From contig NZ_NERV01000005.1 in NCBI RefSeq assembly GCF_003063315.1, positions 124,001-188,000 of the forward strand: a stretch of DNA of 64,000 nt, in the 5' to 3' direction. Numbering within the stretch: the stretch's first letter is position 1; the number at the start of each line of letters is the position of its first letter. Under the pieces are notes generated by a model. That model was not told the DNA's origin. It ran no database searches and worked only from the letters and a program-made list of their open reading frames with translations. Origin of the DNA: Limnohabitans sp. T6-5 (GTDB lineage: Bacteria > Pseudomonadota > Gammaproteobacteria > Burkholderiales > Burkholderiaceae_C). Positions 21,532-31,868 of the stretch are shown here, in pieces. Position numbers and translations under genes: made by a program.

Positions 21532-21548
21532 TTGGCACGGTCCCTGCT
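21532..21548 (+). promoter_or_regulatory. Sigma-54 promoter of the porin-glnK-amtB operon
   Basis: TTGGCACGGTCCCTGCT matches the -24/-12 consensus, with GG and GC dinucleotides ten bases apart. It ends 39 bp before the porin start. NtrC-type nitrogen control fits the operon content. TGCAC/GTGCA half-sites occur upstream at about 21370-21430, but I could not assign a clean NtrC site. Confidence 0.8.
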
Positions 21549-21587
21549 TAATGAGACTGTCCTCAACAACTTTTCCAGGAGTTCCAC

Positions 21588-22728
<1,141 letters not shown>

Positions 22729-22751
22729 TTGACAAGAAAGAGAGTCGACAA

Positions 22752-24290
22752 ATGAAAAAGCTACTCGCTTCCCTGGCCTTGGGCCTGAGTTTGAGTTTGG
22801 GCCTGTTTGGCGCCAGCTCGGTGGCCTCGGCCCAGACGGCGCCAGCTGCCGTGACGGCGCCAGCTGAAGCCAAAGCCCCCGCAACGGCCCCAGCTGTGGC
22901 TGCCGCTCCCGCTGCTGTGGTGGCTGCAGCACCCGCAGAAGCCGCACCCGTGCCCGTCCCCAACAAGGGCGACACCGGCTGGATGCTGCTGTCCACCTTG
23001 CTCGTGCTGATGATGGCCGTGCCCGGTCTGGCCTTGTTCTACGGCGGCCTGGTGCGCAGCAAGAACATGCTGTCGGTGCTCATGCAAGTCATGGTCACCT
23101 TCTCGCTGATCCTGGTGCTCTGGTTCATCTATGGCTACAGCTTCGCGTTCACCGAAGGCAATGCCTACATCGGTGGCATGGACCGCCTGTTCATGAAAGG
23201 CATCTGGGACAACGCAGCAGGCACTTTCGCCAATGCGGCCACCTTCTCCAAGGGCGTCTACATTCCTGAAATCGTGTTCGCCGCCTTCCAGGCCACCTTT
23301 GCGGGCATCACCTGCGCCCTGATCGTCGGTGCCTTTGCCGAGCGCGTGAAGTTCTCTGCCGTGCTGGCTTTCATGGTGCTGTGGTTCACCTTCAGCTACC
23401 TGCCGATCGCGCACATGGTCTGGTTCTGGATGGGTCCTGACGCTTACGCTTCCAAAGAAGTCGTGGACGAAATGACTTCCAAGGCCGGTTTGCTGTGGCA
23501 GTGGGGCGCGCTGGACTTCGCTGGCGGTACTGTGGTGCACATCAACGCTGCTGTGGCTGGCTTGGTCGGTGCCTTCATGATCGGCAAACGCGTCGGTTAC
23601 GGCAAGGAATCCATGGCGCCTCACAGCCTGACATTGACCATGGTCGGTGCCGCCTTGCTGTGGGTGGGCTGGTTCGGCTTCAACGCAGGTTCCGCTCTGG
23701 AAGCCAACGGTTTCGCGGCGCTCGCCTTCATCAACACCATGTTGGCCACCGCTGCGGCTGTGTTGGCCTGGTGCATGGGTGAAGCCCTGATGCGTGGCAA
23801 AGCTTCGATGTTGGGTGCGGCTTCTGGTGCGGTGGCAGGTCTGGTGGCAGTCACGCCAGCGGCTGGCAACGTCGGCATCGGCGGCGCTGTGATCATCGGC
23901 TTCATCGGCGGCTTCGCCTGCCTGTGGGGTGTGAATGGCCTGAAGAAACTGCTGGGCGCTGACGACTCTCTGGACGTCTTCGGTGTGCACGGTGTGGGCG
24001 GTATCGTCGGCGCCTTGCTGACCGGCGTGTTCAACTCCCCCAGCCTGGGCGGCCCCAGCGCGGTGGGCGACTGGGTCACGGTGAGCATGGTGACCGCTGA
24101 CGCTTACTCCATCGCTGCACAAGTGTGGATCCAGGCCAAAGCCGTGCTGCTGACCATCGTCTGGTCGGGAGTGGTGTCGGTCGTTGCCTACAAGATCGTT
24201 GACCTGACCATCGGTCTGCGCGTCTCGGAAGAAGAAGAGCGCGAAGGTCTGGACATCTCCTCACACGGCGAGTCGGCCTACCACGGTTGA
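22752..24290 (+). CDS. amtB: Ammonium transporter AmtB
   Basis: A 512-residue Amt/Mep/Rh channel. A cleavable signal peptide (to about residue 28) and an Ala/Pro-rich linker to about residue 72 precede eleven membrane segments beginning GWMLLSTLLVLMMAVPG. Characteristic blocks are ALFYGGLVRSKNML, DFAGGTVVHINAAVAGL (with one pore His) and DVFGVHGVGGIVGALLTG (with the second). The long N-terminal Ala/Pro linker is longer than in E. coli AmtB. A strong terminator follows. Confidence 0.97.
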   Translation: MKKLLASLALGLSLSLGLFGASSVASAQTAPAAVTAPAEAKAPATAPAVAAAPAAVVAAAPAEAAPVPVPNKGDTGWMLLSTLLVLMMAVPGLALFYGGLVRSKNMLSVLMQVMVTFSLILVLWFIYGYSFAFTEGNAYIGGMDRLFMKGIWDNAAGTFANAATFSKGVYIPEIVFAAFQATFAGITCALIVGAFAERVKFSAVLAFMVLWFTFSYLPIAHMVWFWMGPDAYASKEVVDEMTSKAGLLWQWGALDFAGGTVVHINAAVAGLVGAFMIGKRVGYGKESMAPHSLTLTMVGAALLWVGWFGFNAGSALEANGFAALAFINTMLATAAAVLAWCMGEALMRGKASMLGAASGAVAGLVAVTPAAGNVGIGGAVIIGFIGGFACLWGVNGLKKLLGADDSLDVFGVHGVGGIVGALLTGVFNSPSLGGPSAVGDWVTVSMVTADAYSIAAQVWIQAKAVLLTIVWSGVVSVVAYKIVDLTIGLRVSEEEEREGLDISSHGESAYHG

Positions 24291-24327
24291 TGCCTTGAGT
24301 TTCGGGTGACGCCTGTCACCCGTCTTC

Positions 24328-24366
24328 AAAAAAGCCCGCAGCGCTTGCGCCCTGCGGGCTTTTTTA
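24328..24366 (+). terminator. Intrinsic terminator after amtB
   Basis: A 9-bp perfect stem AGCCCGCAG/CTGCGGGCT with a 10-nt loop, preceded by AAAAA and followed by TTTTT. It may work in both directions. Confidence 0.92.
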
Positions 24367-24547
24367 TGTATTTAACCCCTGATATCTTCGATCATTTGCA
24401 CAGGCTCATGTGGGCTGTAGAGTCAGACCTGCTGGTGCTGGGTTTTTGACCCTTTACGCCTCAATATTGACCGCGGGATCGTAAGTGTTTACAGCAATAG
24501 CTCTGGAATATTTTATGATTGTTCCATTTAAATTCTCTGTGTAAATA

Positions 24548-25033
24548 TTAATTTCTGTCATCAATAATTGCACACGAAACGGTGCCTCTTTCGATTGATT
24601 TGAATATCATTAATTTAGGATTGATTACCCAGGCTTTTATAATGTCATGAGCAATGAATTTAAATTTGTTTTGTTTTAATTTTCCAATGGCAATAATTTC
24701 GGTATCTTTTTGTATTGTTGAAACGCAGTTTGTATCGTTGGTATCCAAGATTTCATATCCACTCTGGAGGTTGATATTTAGACTGTCATGCTTGTATTTT
24801 CCATTGTCTTTAAATTCATATAAATCAATTAAACATTTCTTAGCTATATACTTATTATGACTATTGCATTGATATTGAATTTGCACCGATGAGTCAAATC
24901 CTTTGGGAATCATGATTCCAAGAGTTTTCAGTTCATGGGTTAAGTCTTGAGGCCAGGCATTTTTAATGACCAAAAAAGTAGTTATTAGAAATATATATTT
25001 ACTGGCTGCAGATATGTATTTATTAGAAAGCAT
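24548..25033 (-). CDS. AT-rich exported hypothetical protein
   Basis: A 161-residue protein with a hydrophobic N-terminal signal (YIFLITTFLVIKNAW). The mature part is rich in Lys, Asn and Ile, with four cysteines that may pair. I recognise no family. Base composition is far more AT-rich than any neighbour (many AAA, AAT and ATT codons), and the surrounding 24.45-25.08 kb is AT-rich too. This suggests acquisition from a low-GC source. A GAGAA site lies before the ATG. Confidence 0.6.
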   Translation of the reverse strand: MLSNKYISAASKYIFLITTFLVIKNAWPQDLTHELKTLGIMIPKGFDSSVQIQYQCNSHNKYIAKKCLIDLYEFKDNGKYKHDSLNINLQSGYEILDTNDTNCVSTIQKDTEIIAIGKLKQNKFKFIAHDIIKAWVINPKLMIFKSIERGTVSCAIIDDRN

Positions 25034-25135
25034 TATAAAATTCTCGCAAAAATTGATTTACCAAACTTGACTCAATCATTCTGGGGTCATGTTCCCTACA
25101 AAACCTGCGGTGCGCGTTTGGGGCCAGTGAAGGCC

Positions 25136-25534
25136 CTATATAGGCTGCAGAAAAACATAAGCCCGCGGATGGGGAGCCTTTTCAAGAAGACATTTTTTTC
25201 GCGCTTTTTCTCGGTCAACGAATGCTGTGAATGAAAGAGTATGAGTTGCAGCAATTTGGCGGCTGCGCCAACGGGATGCTTGCTCGAAGCCGGGAACTCC
25301 CATTTTTAAACGGTGGATGGACGAACATTCAGAAAACCAGCAAAAAACCCTCTGGCTCATCTTGGCCTTCTGAATGCGGTTCTGCGCGACCAGTTCGGGA
25401 GGATAGATCGGCGGTGAACACAAGGCCTTGATCTGGCCCAGGTCTTGTGTAGACAGCCCCTTGTGCTTGCTGAGCAAGAGGGCCATCTCCAGCATTTCGG
25501 AAGAGACGCGATCAGTTTTTATTGTGACAGTCAT
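25136..25534 (-). CDS. Hypothetical protein, possibly decayed
   Basis: A 132-codon frame from an ATG at 25534 with a good AAGGAAA ribosome-binding site. The first 60 residues (MTVTIKTDRVSSEMLEMALL...) look like a helical, normal protein. The rest (Trp-, Arg- and Cys-rich) looks less natural, so a frameshift may have replaced the true C-terminus. No family recognised. Confidence 0.35.
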   Translation of the reverse strand: MTVTIKTDRVSSEMLEMALLLSKHKGLSTQDLGQIKALCSPPIYPPELVAQNRIQKAKMSQRVFCWFSECSSIHRLKMGVPGFEQASRWRSRQIAATHTLSFTAFVDREKARKKCLLEKAPHPRAYVFLQPI

Positions 25535-25610
25535 GGCAAATTTCCTTGAGTACAGCTTATAGATCCGGCTCGATGAAGTCTGGGCAGTGTGTTGCAAGTT
25601 GGGGGGATTT

Positions 25611-25686
25611 TGTGGGAGCTTGCCCTGCAAGCGAAAAGCCTGTGGTCCACCAGCGTCTGATCGCCAGCAGGGCTGGCTCCTACAGG
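25611..25686. repeat. Family-B (REP-like) pair with a third and fourth stem class
   Basis: Forward TGTGGGAGCTTGCCCTGC-AAGCGA (stem GCTTGC/GCAAGC) is followed by inverted TCGCCAGCAGGGCTGGC-TCCTACA (stem GCCAGC/GCTGGC). This resembles classic Pseudomonas-type REPs. Apart from it, 25535-25850 shows only the TRAP operon leader. Confidence 0.88.
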
Positions 25687-25850
25687 GTGCAGGGTTGACC
25701 ACTCTGCAAACTTCAGAGCCTGATCGGCCAGTCGCGCAGACCTCTTTGAAGGGTAATCCCTGTGTCCCCGGGGGCGCTTTTCACCCTGTTTGGGGGCTTG
25801 TGGGCGGGGGCGCCATGGTAAAGTGAATTGTCAAATTTAGCTGTATTCCT

Positions 25851-26369
25851 ATGACCCATTTGCCCGAGCAAGCGCCCGCCGAGGTGGCTGCTGATGAACC
25901 TGATGAGGCCACCCGTGTGCCTTTGAAAATTGAAGACTGGCTCACGGTCATCGTGATGGGGTTGCTGTCGCTCATCACCTTTGCCAATGTGCTCGTTCGC
26001 TATTTCACCGACCAGTCCTTTGCCTGGACCGAAGAGTTTTCTGTGTTTTTGATGATTGTTTTGGCCTTGGTGGCGGGTTCGGCCTCGGTGGCCCGCAACC
26101 GGCAAATCCGCATCGAATACTTTGCCGACAGTGGCTCTGAAAAACGCCAGCTCGCTTTGGCCCGTTTTGGCGCCTTGATGGTGTTTGTGCTGTTTGCCCT
26201 GATTGCGGTGCTGAGTGTGCGCGTGGTCTGGGACGACTTCCGTTTCGGTGAAACCTCGCCAGGCATTGGCGTGCCGCAGTGGTGGTACACCATCTGGCTG
26301 CCGGTTTTGTCGGTGGCCATTGCGGGGCGTGCTCTGGGCTTGTTCATCCGTCGGGGGCGTCAGCCATGA
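25851..26369 (+). CDS. dctQ: TRAP transporter small permease (DctQ)
   Basis: A 172-residue membrane protein with four predicted helices, the first at about residues 32-50 and the last near the C-terminus. RYFTDQSFAWTEEFSVFLM is the family hallmark after helix 1. It pairs with the large permease to import an organic acid using a sodium gradient. Its stop overlaps the DctM start by 4 bp (ATGA). Confidence 0.93.
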   Translation: MTHLPEQAPAEVAADEPDEATRVPLKIEDWLTVIVMGLLSLITFANVLVRYFTDQSFAWTEEFSVFLMIVLALVAGSASVARNRQIRIEYFADSGSEKRQLALARFGALMVFVLFALIAVLSVRVVWDDFRFGETSPGIGVPQWWYTIWLPVLSVAIAGRALGLFIRRGRQP

Positions 26370-27664
26370 TTCCAACCCTCCTGTTTGTGGCTTTCGTGGT
26401 CATGATGCTGATGGGCGTGCCCATTGGCGCCGCTTTGGGTTTGGCCGGTGCGGCTTGTATTGCCTTGGCGAACTCGGACGCGCAGTGGTTTGGCCTGCTG
26501 GCCGTGCCGCAAAATTTTTACGCCGGTCTGGGCAAGTACCCGCTGCTGGCCATTCCCATGTTTGTGCTGGTGGGCTCCATTTTTGACCGTTCGGGCGTGG
26601 CGCTGCGCTTGGTCAACTTTGCGGTGGCCATCGTCGGCCGTGGCCCGGGCATGCTGCCTTTGGTGGCGATTGTGGTGGCCATGTTCTTGGGCGGTATTTC
26701 CGGCTCAGGCCCGGCCAACGCGGCAGCGGTGGGCGCGGTGATGATCGCCGCCATGTCGCGTGCCGGTTACCCGGCGGCGTTTTCGGCCAGCGTGGTCGGG
26801 GCGGCTGCGGCCACCGACATTTTGATTCCGCCTTCGGTGGCCTTCATCGTGTATTCGGTGCTGGTGCCCGGTGCCTCGGTGCCTGCGCTGTTTGCTGCGG
26901 GCATGATCCCCGGCGTGCTGGCGGGCATTGCCCTGATCGTGCCCACCGTCTGGATGGCGCGCAAACACAAGATGGGCGCTTACGAAGCGAGTTTGCCGCG
27001 CCCTGAGTTGTGGAAAAGCTTTGTCGAGGCCACTTGGGGCTTGGCTGCGCCGATCTTGATTTTGGGTGGCATGCGTGCAGGCTGGTTCACGCCGACCGAG
27101 GCGGCGGTGGTGGCGGTGTTTTACGGCCTGTTCGTGGGCATGGTCATTTACCGCACCATCAAGATGCGTGACCTGTTTGTCATCCTGCGGGAGTCGGGCG
27201 AGCTGTCGGCTGTGATCTTGCTGGTGGTGTCGCTGGCGGGTATTTTTGCCTTCTCGCTGTCCACGCTGGGGGTGATTGACCCGATCACAAATGCCATCGT
27301 TAACTCGGGCTTGGGCGAGTACGGCGTGCTGGGTCTGCTCATCCTCATGCTGATCACCGTGGGCATGTTCCTCGACGGCGTGTCGATTTTCCTGATTTTT
27401 GTTCCGCTCTTGTGGCCCATTGTGCAGTTCTACAAATGGGACCCGGTCTGGTTTGGCGTGATCCTCACGCTCAAAGTGGCGCTGGGCCAATTCACGCCGC
27501 CTTTGGCCGTGAACCTGATGGTGTCTTGCCGCATTGCCGGGGTACGCATGGAAGAGACCGTGCGCTGGGTCGGCTGGATGCTGTTTTCGATGTTCCTGGT
27601 CATGCTGGCCGTGATTGCCTGGCCCGAACTGGCTTTGTGGCTGCCACGTTACCTGGGTTACTGA
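26366..27664 (+). CDS. dctM: TRAP transporter large permease (DctM)
   Basis: A 432-residue protein with about twelve membrane helices. Typical segments are MGVPIGAALGLAGA near the N-terminus, GISGSGPANAAAVGAVMI, AAAATDILIPPS and, at the C-terminal half, LGQFTPPLAVNLMV. It is the transport channel of the TRAP system. The ATG at 26366 is coupled to dctQ. Confidence 0.95.
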   Translation: MIPTLLFVAFVVMMLMGVPIGAALGLAGAACIALANSDAQWFGLLAVPQNFYAGLGKYPLLAIPMFVLVGSIFDRSGVALRLVNFAVAIVGRGPGMLPLVAIVVAMFLGGISGSGPANAAAVGAVMIAAMSRAGYPAAFSASVVGAAAATDILIPPSVAFIVYSVLVPGASVPALFAAGMIPGVLAGIALIVPTVWMARKHKMGAYEASLPRPELWKSFVEATWGLAAPILILGGMRAGWFTPTEAAVVAVFYGLFVGMVIYRTIKMRDLFVILRESGELSAVILLVVSLAGIFAFSLSTLGVIDPITNAIVNSGLGEYGVLGLLILMLITVGMFLDGVSIFLIFVPLLWPIVQFYKWDPVWFGVILTLKVALGQFTPPLAVNLMVSCRIAGVRMEETVRWVGWMLFSMFLVMLAVIAWPELALWLPRYLGY

Positions 27665-27691
27665 TTTTCATTTTTCAACAAGGAGACAACC

Positions 27692-28726
27692 ATGAAACTT
27701 CGTCGTCATTTGCTCAGCTTGCTGGCCGTTGCTGCTGGCCTCGGTGCCTTCACTGCCCCGGCCTTGGCCGCCGATTACAAGGCCGAGTACCGCATGTCGT
27801 TGGTGTTGGGCCCTCCCACACCCTGGGGCCAAGCGGGCAAGATGTGGGCCGACATGGTCAAAGAGCGCACCCAAGGCCGCATCAACATCAAGCTGTACCC
27901 CGGCGTGTCCTTGATTCAGGGCGATCAGACCCGCGAATTCAGCGCACTGCGCCAAGGCGTGATCGACATGGCCGTGGGCTCGACCATCAACTGGTCACCC
28001 CAGGTCAAGGAACTGAACCTGTTCTCGCTGCCCTTTTTGATGCCCGACTACGCCGCCATTGACGCGCTGACGCAAGGCAGTGTGGGCCAGAAAATTTTCC
28101 AGACCCTCGACAAATCGGGCGTGGTGCCTTTGGCCTGGGGTGAAAACGGCTTTCGTGAACTCACCAACTCCAAGCGCCCCATCAAGTCGCCTGCTGACTT
28201 GAAGGGCATGAAAATCCGCGTCGTGGGCTCGCCCATTTACTCGGACATGTTCAGCGCCATGGGTGCCAACCCCACCCAAATGAGCTGGGCCGATGCGCAA
28301 CCGGCCCTGTCCAGCGGCGCGGTGGACGGCCAGGAAAACCCGCTGTTCTTGTTCACCGTGCTGAAAATGCACACCGTGGGCCAAAAGTTCGTGACCACCT
28401 GGGGCTATGTGGCCGATCCGCTGATCTTTGTGGTCAACAAGGACATCTGGGCATCGTGGACACCGGCTGACCAGGCCATCGTGCGCCAGGCCGCTGTGGA
28501 TGCCGGCAAAGCCGAAATCGCCATTGCCCGCAAAGGCTTGATTGAGGCCGACAAGCCCGTCCTCAAAGACATCGCCGCCATGGGCGTGACGGTGACCTCG
28601 CTCACCGCCGACGAGCGCGAGGCCTTCGTCAAAGCCACCCGCCCCGTCTACGACAAGTGGAAAAACACCGTGGGCGCAGCGCTGGTGAAGGAAGCCGAAG
28701 CCGCAGTGGTCGCACGCAAGAAGTGA
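27692..28726 (+). CDS. dctP: TRAP transporter substrate-binding protein (DctP)
   Basis: A 344-residue periplasmic receptor with a signal peptide ending PALAA at about residue 25. DctP-type blocks such as AWGENGFRELTNSKRPIKSP and the Arg in KIRVVGSPIY (which usually binds a substrate carboxylate) are present. It lies 27 bp after dctM. The ligand is probably a carboxylic acid; which one is not visible. Confidence 0.93.
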   Translation: MKLRRHLLSLLAVAAGLGAFTAPALAADYKAEYRMSLVLGPPTPWGQAGKMWADMVKERTQGRINIKLYPGVSLIQGDQTREFSALRQGVIDMAVGSTINWSPQVKELNLFSLPFLMPDYAAIDALTQGSVGQKIFQTLDKSGVVPLAWGENGFRELTNSKRPIKSPADLKGMKIRVVGSPIYSDMFSAMGANPTQMSWADAQPALSSGAVDGQENPLFLFTVLKMHTVGQKFVTTWGYVADPLIFVVNKDIWASWTPADQAIVRQAAVDAGKAEIAIARKGLIEADKPVLKDIAAMGVTVTSLTADEREAFVKATRPVYDKWKNTVGAALVKEAEAAVVARKK

Positions 28727-28833
28727 CCTCCACACCGGACAAGCCAGCCCGGCTTTGGTGAGTCAGCCGCTTGTCTCTGTATCGCAGCCCCCCGACATGC
28801 CGGGGGCTGCGGGCTCAGCAGGTGAACCTGCAA

Positions 28834-29150
28834 TGTCGGCGTCTTCGACCGCCGACCTGCAAAAACCAACGCCTTCGTAGGTCGGCACTCGAAGAGTCCG
28901 ACATGTATTCGCACGCCCACAGCGCCCCCAATCGGCGCGAACGATGCAACCCGCAACGTCGGGGTCTTCGACCGCCGACCTACAAAAACCAGCGACGGCG
29001 TAGGTCGGCACTCGAAGAGTCCCACATGTTTTCGCACACCCACATCGCCCTCAATCGGCGCGAACGATGCAACCCGCAACGTCGGGGTCTTCGACCGCCG
29101 ACCTACAAAAACCAGCGACGGCGTAGGTCGGCACTCGAAGAGTCCGACGT
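28834..29150. repeat. Family-A array, 123-bp period, about 2.6 copies
   Basis: GTCTTCGACCGCCGACC starts at 28841, 28964 and 29087. Each unit holds a forward GGTC/GACC hairpin and an inverted ACTC/GAGT hairpin (GTAGGTCGGCACTCGAAG...). The region 28727-29312 has no gene. 29160-29312 probably holds the promoter of the catabolic cluster. Confidence 0.93.
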
Positions 29151-29312
29151 TTTCAGATGAACCAAGGGCAATCCCTGACTTCTGGAATGCGAAAGCCCCG
29201 CTTAGGTAAACGAAGATTGTTCAAAATCATTCAGCACATCAAGATACATCAACCCCCAGTGGGGTGACGCTGGCCCGTCAGACGTTCGCTCCACGACCTG
29301 AAGGAGAAAAAA

Positions 29313-30233
29313 ATGAGCAAAGCCCGATTGGTAGAAGACAAAGTCGTCGTGGTCACCGGCGCAGGTGGCGGCATTGGCCGCGACATCGCGCTGGCCATGG
29401 CGCGTGAGGGCGCCAAAGTGGTGGTCAACGACATCGGCGCGTCCGTCTCGGGCGAAGGCCAAGACGCAGGCCCCGCACAAAAAGTGGTGGACGAAATCAA
29501 AGCGATGGGTGGTCAGGCCGCGGCCAACACCGACAGCGTGTCCGACGCCGCAGGCGCAGCCCGCATCATCCAAACGGCCATCGACAGCTTTGGCCGCATC
29601 GACGTGGTGGTCAACAACGCCGGCATTTTGCGCGACCGCTTCTTCCACAAGATGAGCATGGACGAGTGGGACGCGGTGCTCAAGGTGCACCTGTACGGCG
29701 CCTTTTACGTCAGCCGCGCAGCCGCCCCGCACTTCAAGGAGCAAGCAAGCGGCAACTACATCCACATGACGTCCACCTCGGGCTTGGTGGGCAACTTTGG
29801 TCAGGCCAACTATTCAGCGGCCAAGCTGGGTGTGACGGCGCTGTCCAAATCGATTGCGCTGGACATGGAAAAGTTCAATGTGCGCTCGAACTGCATTTCG
29901 CCCTTTGCCTGGAGCCGCATGATCGGCTCGATCCCGACCGAGACGCCCGAAGAGCAGGCCCGCGTCGAGCGCATCAAGCAAATGACGCCCGCCAAGATCG
30001 CGCCCATGGCCGTGGCCCTGGCCAGCGACGCCTCGGCCCATGTGAACGGCCAGGTCTTTGCCGTGCGCAACAACGAAATTTTCTTGATGAGCCAGCCGCG
30101 CCCCATCCGCTCGGTGCACCGCAGCGAGGGCTGGACGCCGCAGTCGGTGCTGGACCAGGCCATGCCCGCGCTCAAGTCGAGCTTCTTTGACCTGGAGCGT
30201 TCGGGCGACGTGTTCAGTTGGGACCCGATCTGA
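29313..30233 (+). CDS. SDR oxidoreductase, (3R)-hydroxyacyl-CoA dehydrogenase-like
   Basis: A 306-residue SDR. TGAGGGIG is at about residues 15-22, NNAG near residue 98, and the catalytic YSAAK near residue 170. The long N-terminal insertion after GAKVVVNDIGASVSG matches the dehydrogenase part of peroxisomal multifunctional enzyme 2 (17-beta-HSD4). It would oxidise a 3-hydroxyacyl-CoA. It is the first gene of a long plus-strand cluster and ends 4 bp before the thiolase fusion. Confidence 0.9.
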   Translation: MSKARLVEDKVVVVTGAGGGIGRDIALAMAREGAKVVVNDIGASVSGEGQDAGPAQKVVDEIKAMGGQAAANTDSVSDAAGAARIIQTAIDSFGRIDVVVNNAGILRDRFFHKMSMDEWDAVLKVHLYGAFYVSRAAAPHFKEQASGNYIHMTSTSGLVGNFGQANYSAAKLGVTALSKSIALDMEKFNVRSNCISPFAWSRMIGSIPTETPEEQARVERIKQMTPAKIAPMAVALASDASAHVNGQVFAVRNNEIFLMSQPRPIRSVHRSEGWTPQSVLDQAMPALKSSFFDLERSGDVFSWDPI

Positions 30234-30237
30234 GGCG

Positions 30238-31863
30238 ATGAGCATGGCTAACGAAAACAAAAATTCAGGCGTGTTCGCGCAGCACCAAGCCGCCTTGGCC
30301 GAAGGCCGTTTCCTGATCCAGCAATGCGGTGATTGCAGCCAGCACATTTACTTTCCGCGTGAGGTCTGCCCGCACTGCGTCAGCAACGAACTCGCGCTGG
30401 TGCCCCCATCGGGCCTGGGCACGGTGTATTCGGTCACCACGGTGCGCCGCAAGCCCGACGCGGGTGGCGACTACAACGTCTGCCTGATCGACCTGGACGA
30501 AGGCGTGCGCTTGATGGCCCGCGTGGACATGGACCCTGTCGACGCCGTGCAGGTGGGCCAGCGGGTGCAGGCCCGTGTGGAGGTCGACAAAGGCCAAGGC
30601 GTGGTGGTGTTTGACCCGGTCAGCACAGAGGCTACGTCGGCCAAGCCCGTGCCCCGTGGCCCGGCCGCATCGGCAGCGGTGCATTCGTCCACCGGCCTCA
30701 AGGCCTTGCGCGGCAGCGCCGCCATCGCAGGTGTGGCCACCTTTGGTTGTGGTGAAGCCACGGGCTTCACCGAGATGGAAGTGCTGGCCCGCGCTGCGCG
30801 TGCGGCTGTGGCCGATGCTGGACTCAAGATGAGCGACATCGACGGCCTGTGCACCGCCAGTGTGCTGTCCACCATGTGGCCCATGCCCGTGACCGAGTAT
30901 TTGGGCATCAACCCGCGTTACATCAACGGCACCATGCTGGGTGGCTCCAGCTTTGTGGCGCACCTCTTGCCCGCCATGATGGCTTTGCAGTCGGGCCAGT
31001 GCAACGCGGTGCTGGTGTGCTACGGCAGCACGCAGCGCACGTCCACCTTTGGCCGCGCCGAGATCGCCCAGGCCCGCCGTGTGATGGACCCGCAGCCTTA
31101 CGAAACCCCCTACGCCCCGATGCAGCCGCTCAGCGCCTACGCGCTGGCCACGCGCCGGCACATGCACCAATACGGCACCACCCGCCGCCAGCTGGCCGAA
31201 GTGGCCGTGGCTGCCCGCGCCTGGGCGCAGCGCAATCCCGAAGCCTTCATGCGCGATCCGCTGTCGATCGACGAGGTGCTCAAGGCCCGCATGGTGTCCG
31301 ACCCCTTGTCGGTGCGTGACTGCTGCCTGGTCACCGACGGTGGCGGCGCCTTTGTGCTGGTGCGTGCCGACCGTGCGCGTGACCTGCCGAAGAAACCTGT
31401 TTACGTGTTGGGCAATGCCACCGCCAACTGGAACCGCCAGGTCTCGTCCATGCACGACCTCACCGTCACCTCGGCCAGCCAGTCGGGGCGCGAAGCTTTT
31501 GCCATGGCGGGCCTCACGCCCGCCGACATGAACGTGGTGCAGCTGTACGACGCCTTCACCATCAACACCTTGCTCTTTCTGGAAGACCTGGGCTTTTGCA
31601 AAAAAGGCGAAGGCGGCGCATTTGTCGAAGGTGGCGCGATCGCACCCGGTGGCCGTTTGGCGGTCAACACCAACGGCGGCGGCTTGTCGTGCACGCACCC
31701 GGGCATGTACGGCATCTTCACCCTGATCGAAGCCGTGCGCCAGTTGCGCGGTGAAGGCGGCGATCGCCAAGTGGCGGGTGCGCAAACCGCGCTGGCCCAC
31801 GGCAATGGCGGCACGCTGTCGAGCCAGTCCACCGCCATCCTCGGTCTCGAAGAGGTGCTTTGA
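30238..31863 (+). CDS. DUF35 OB-fold / thiolase-like fusion protein
   Basis: About 541 residues. The N-terminal part (about 1-140) is a DUF35 module: a zinc ribbon with Cys30, Cys33, Cys43 and Cys46, then an OB fold. The rest is a thiolase-fold protein of the SCP2/Ltp2 group. The usual nucleophilic thiolase Cys is replaced by Ser in MLGGSSF (about residue 237), whereas LYDAFTINTLL and NGGGLSCTHPGMYG are kept. These two parts are usually separate genes forming a complex; in steroid breakdown the DUF35-Ltp2 complex is a retro-aldolase cleaving side-chain acyl-CoA. A retro-aldolase or Claisen-type role is inferred. Start could also be at 30244. Confidence 0.88.
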   Translation: MSMANENKNSGVFAQHQAALAEGRFLIQQCGDCSQHIYFPREVCPHCVSNELALVPPSGLGTVYSVTTVRRKPDAGGDYNVCLIDLDEGVRLMARVDMDPVDAVQVGQRVQARVEVDKGQGVVVFDPVSTEATSAKPVPRGPAASAAVHSSTGLKALRGSAAIAGVATFGCGEATGFTEMEVLARAARAAVADAGLKMSDIDGLCTASVLSTMWPMPVTEYLGINPRYINGTMLGGSSFVAHLLPAMMALQSGQCNAVLVCYGSTQRTSTFGRAEIAQARRVMDPQPYETPYAPMQPLSAYALATRRHMHQYGTTRRQLAEVAVAARAWAQRNPEAFMRDPLSIDEVLKARMVSDPLSVRDCCLVTDGGGAFVLVRADRARDLPKKPVYVLGNATANWNRQVSSMHDLTVTSASQSGREAFAMAGLTPADMNVVQLYDAFTINTLLFLEDLGFCKKGEGGAFVEGGAIAPGGRLAVNTNGGGLSCTHPGMYGIFTLIEAVRQLRGEGGDRQVAGAQTALAHGNGGTLSSQSTAILGLEEVL

Positions 31864-31868
31864 ACACC

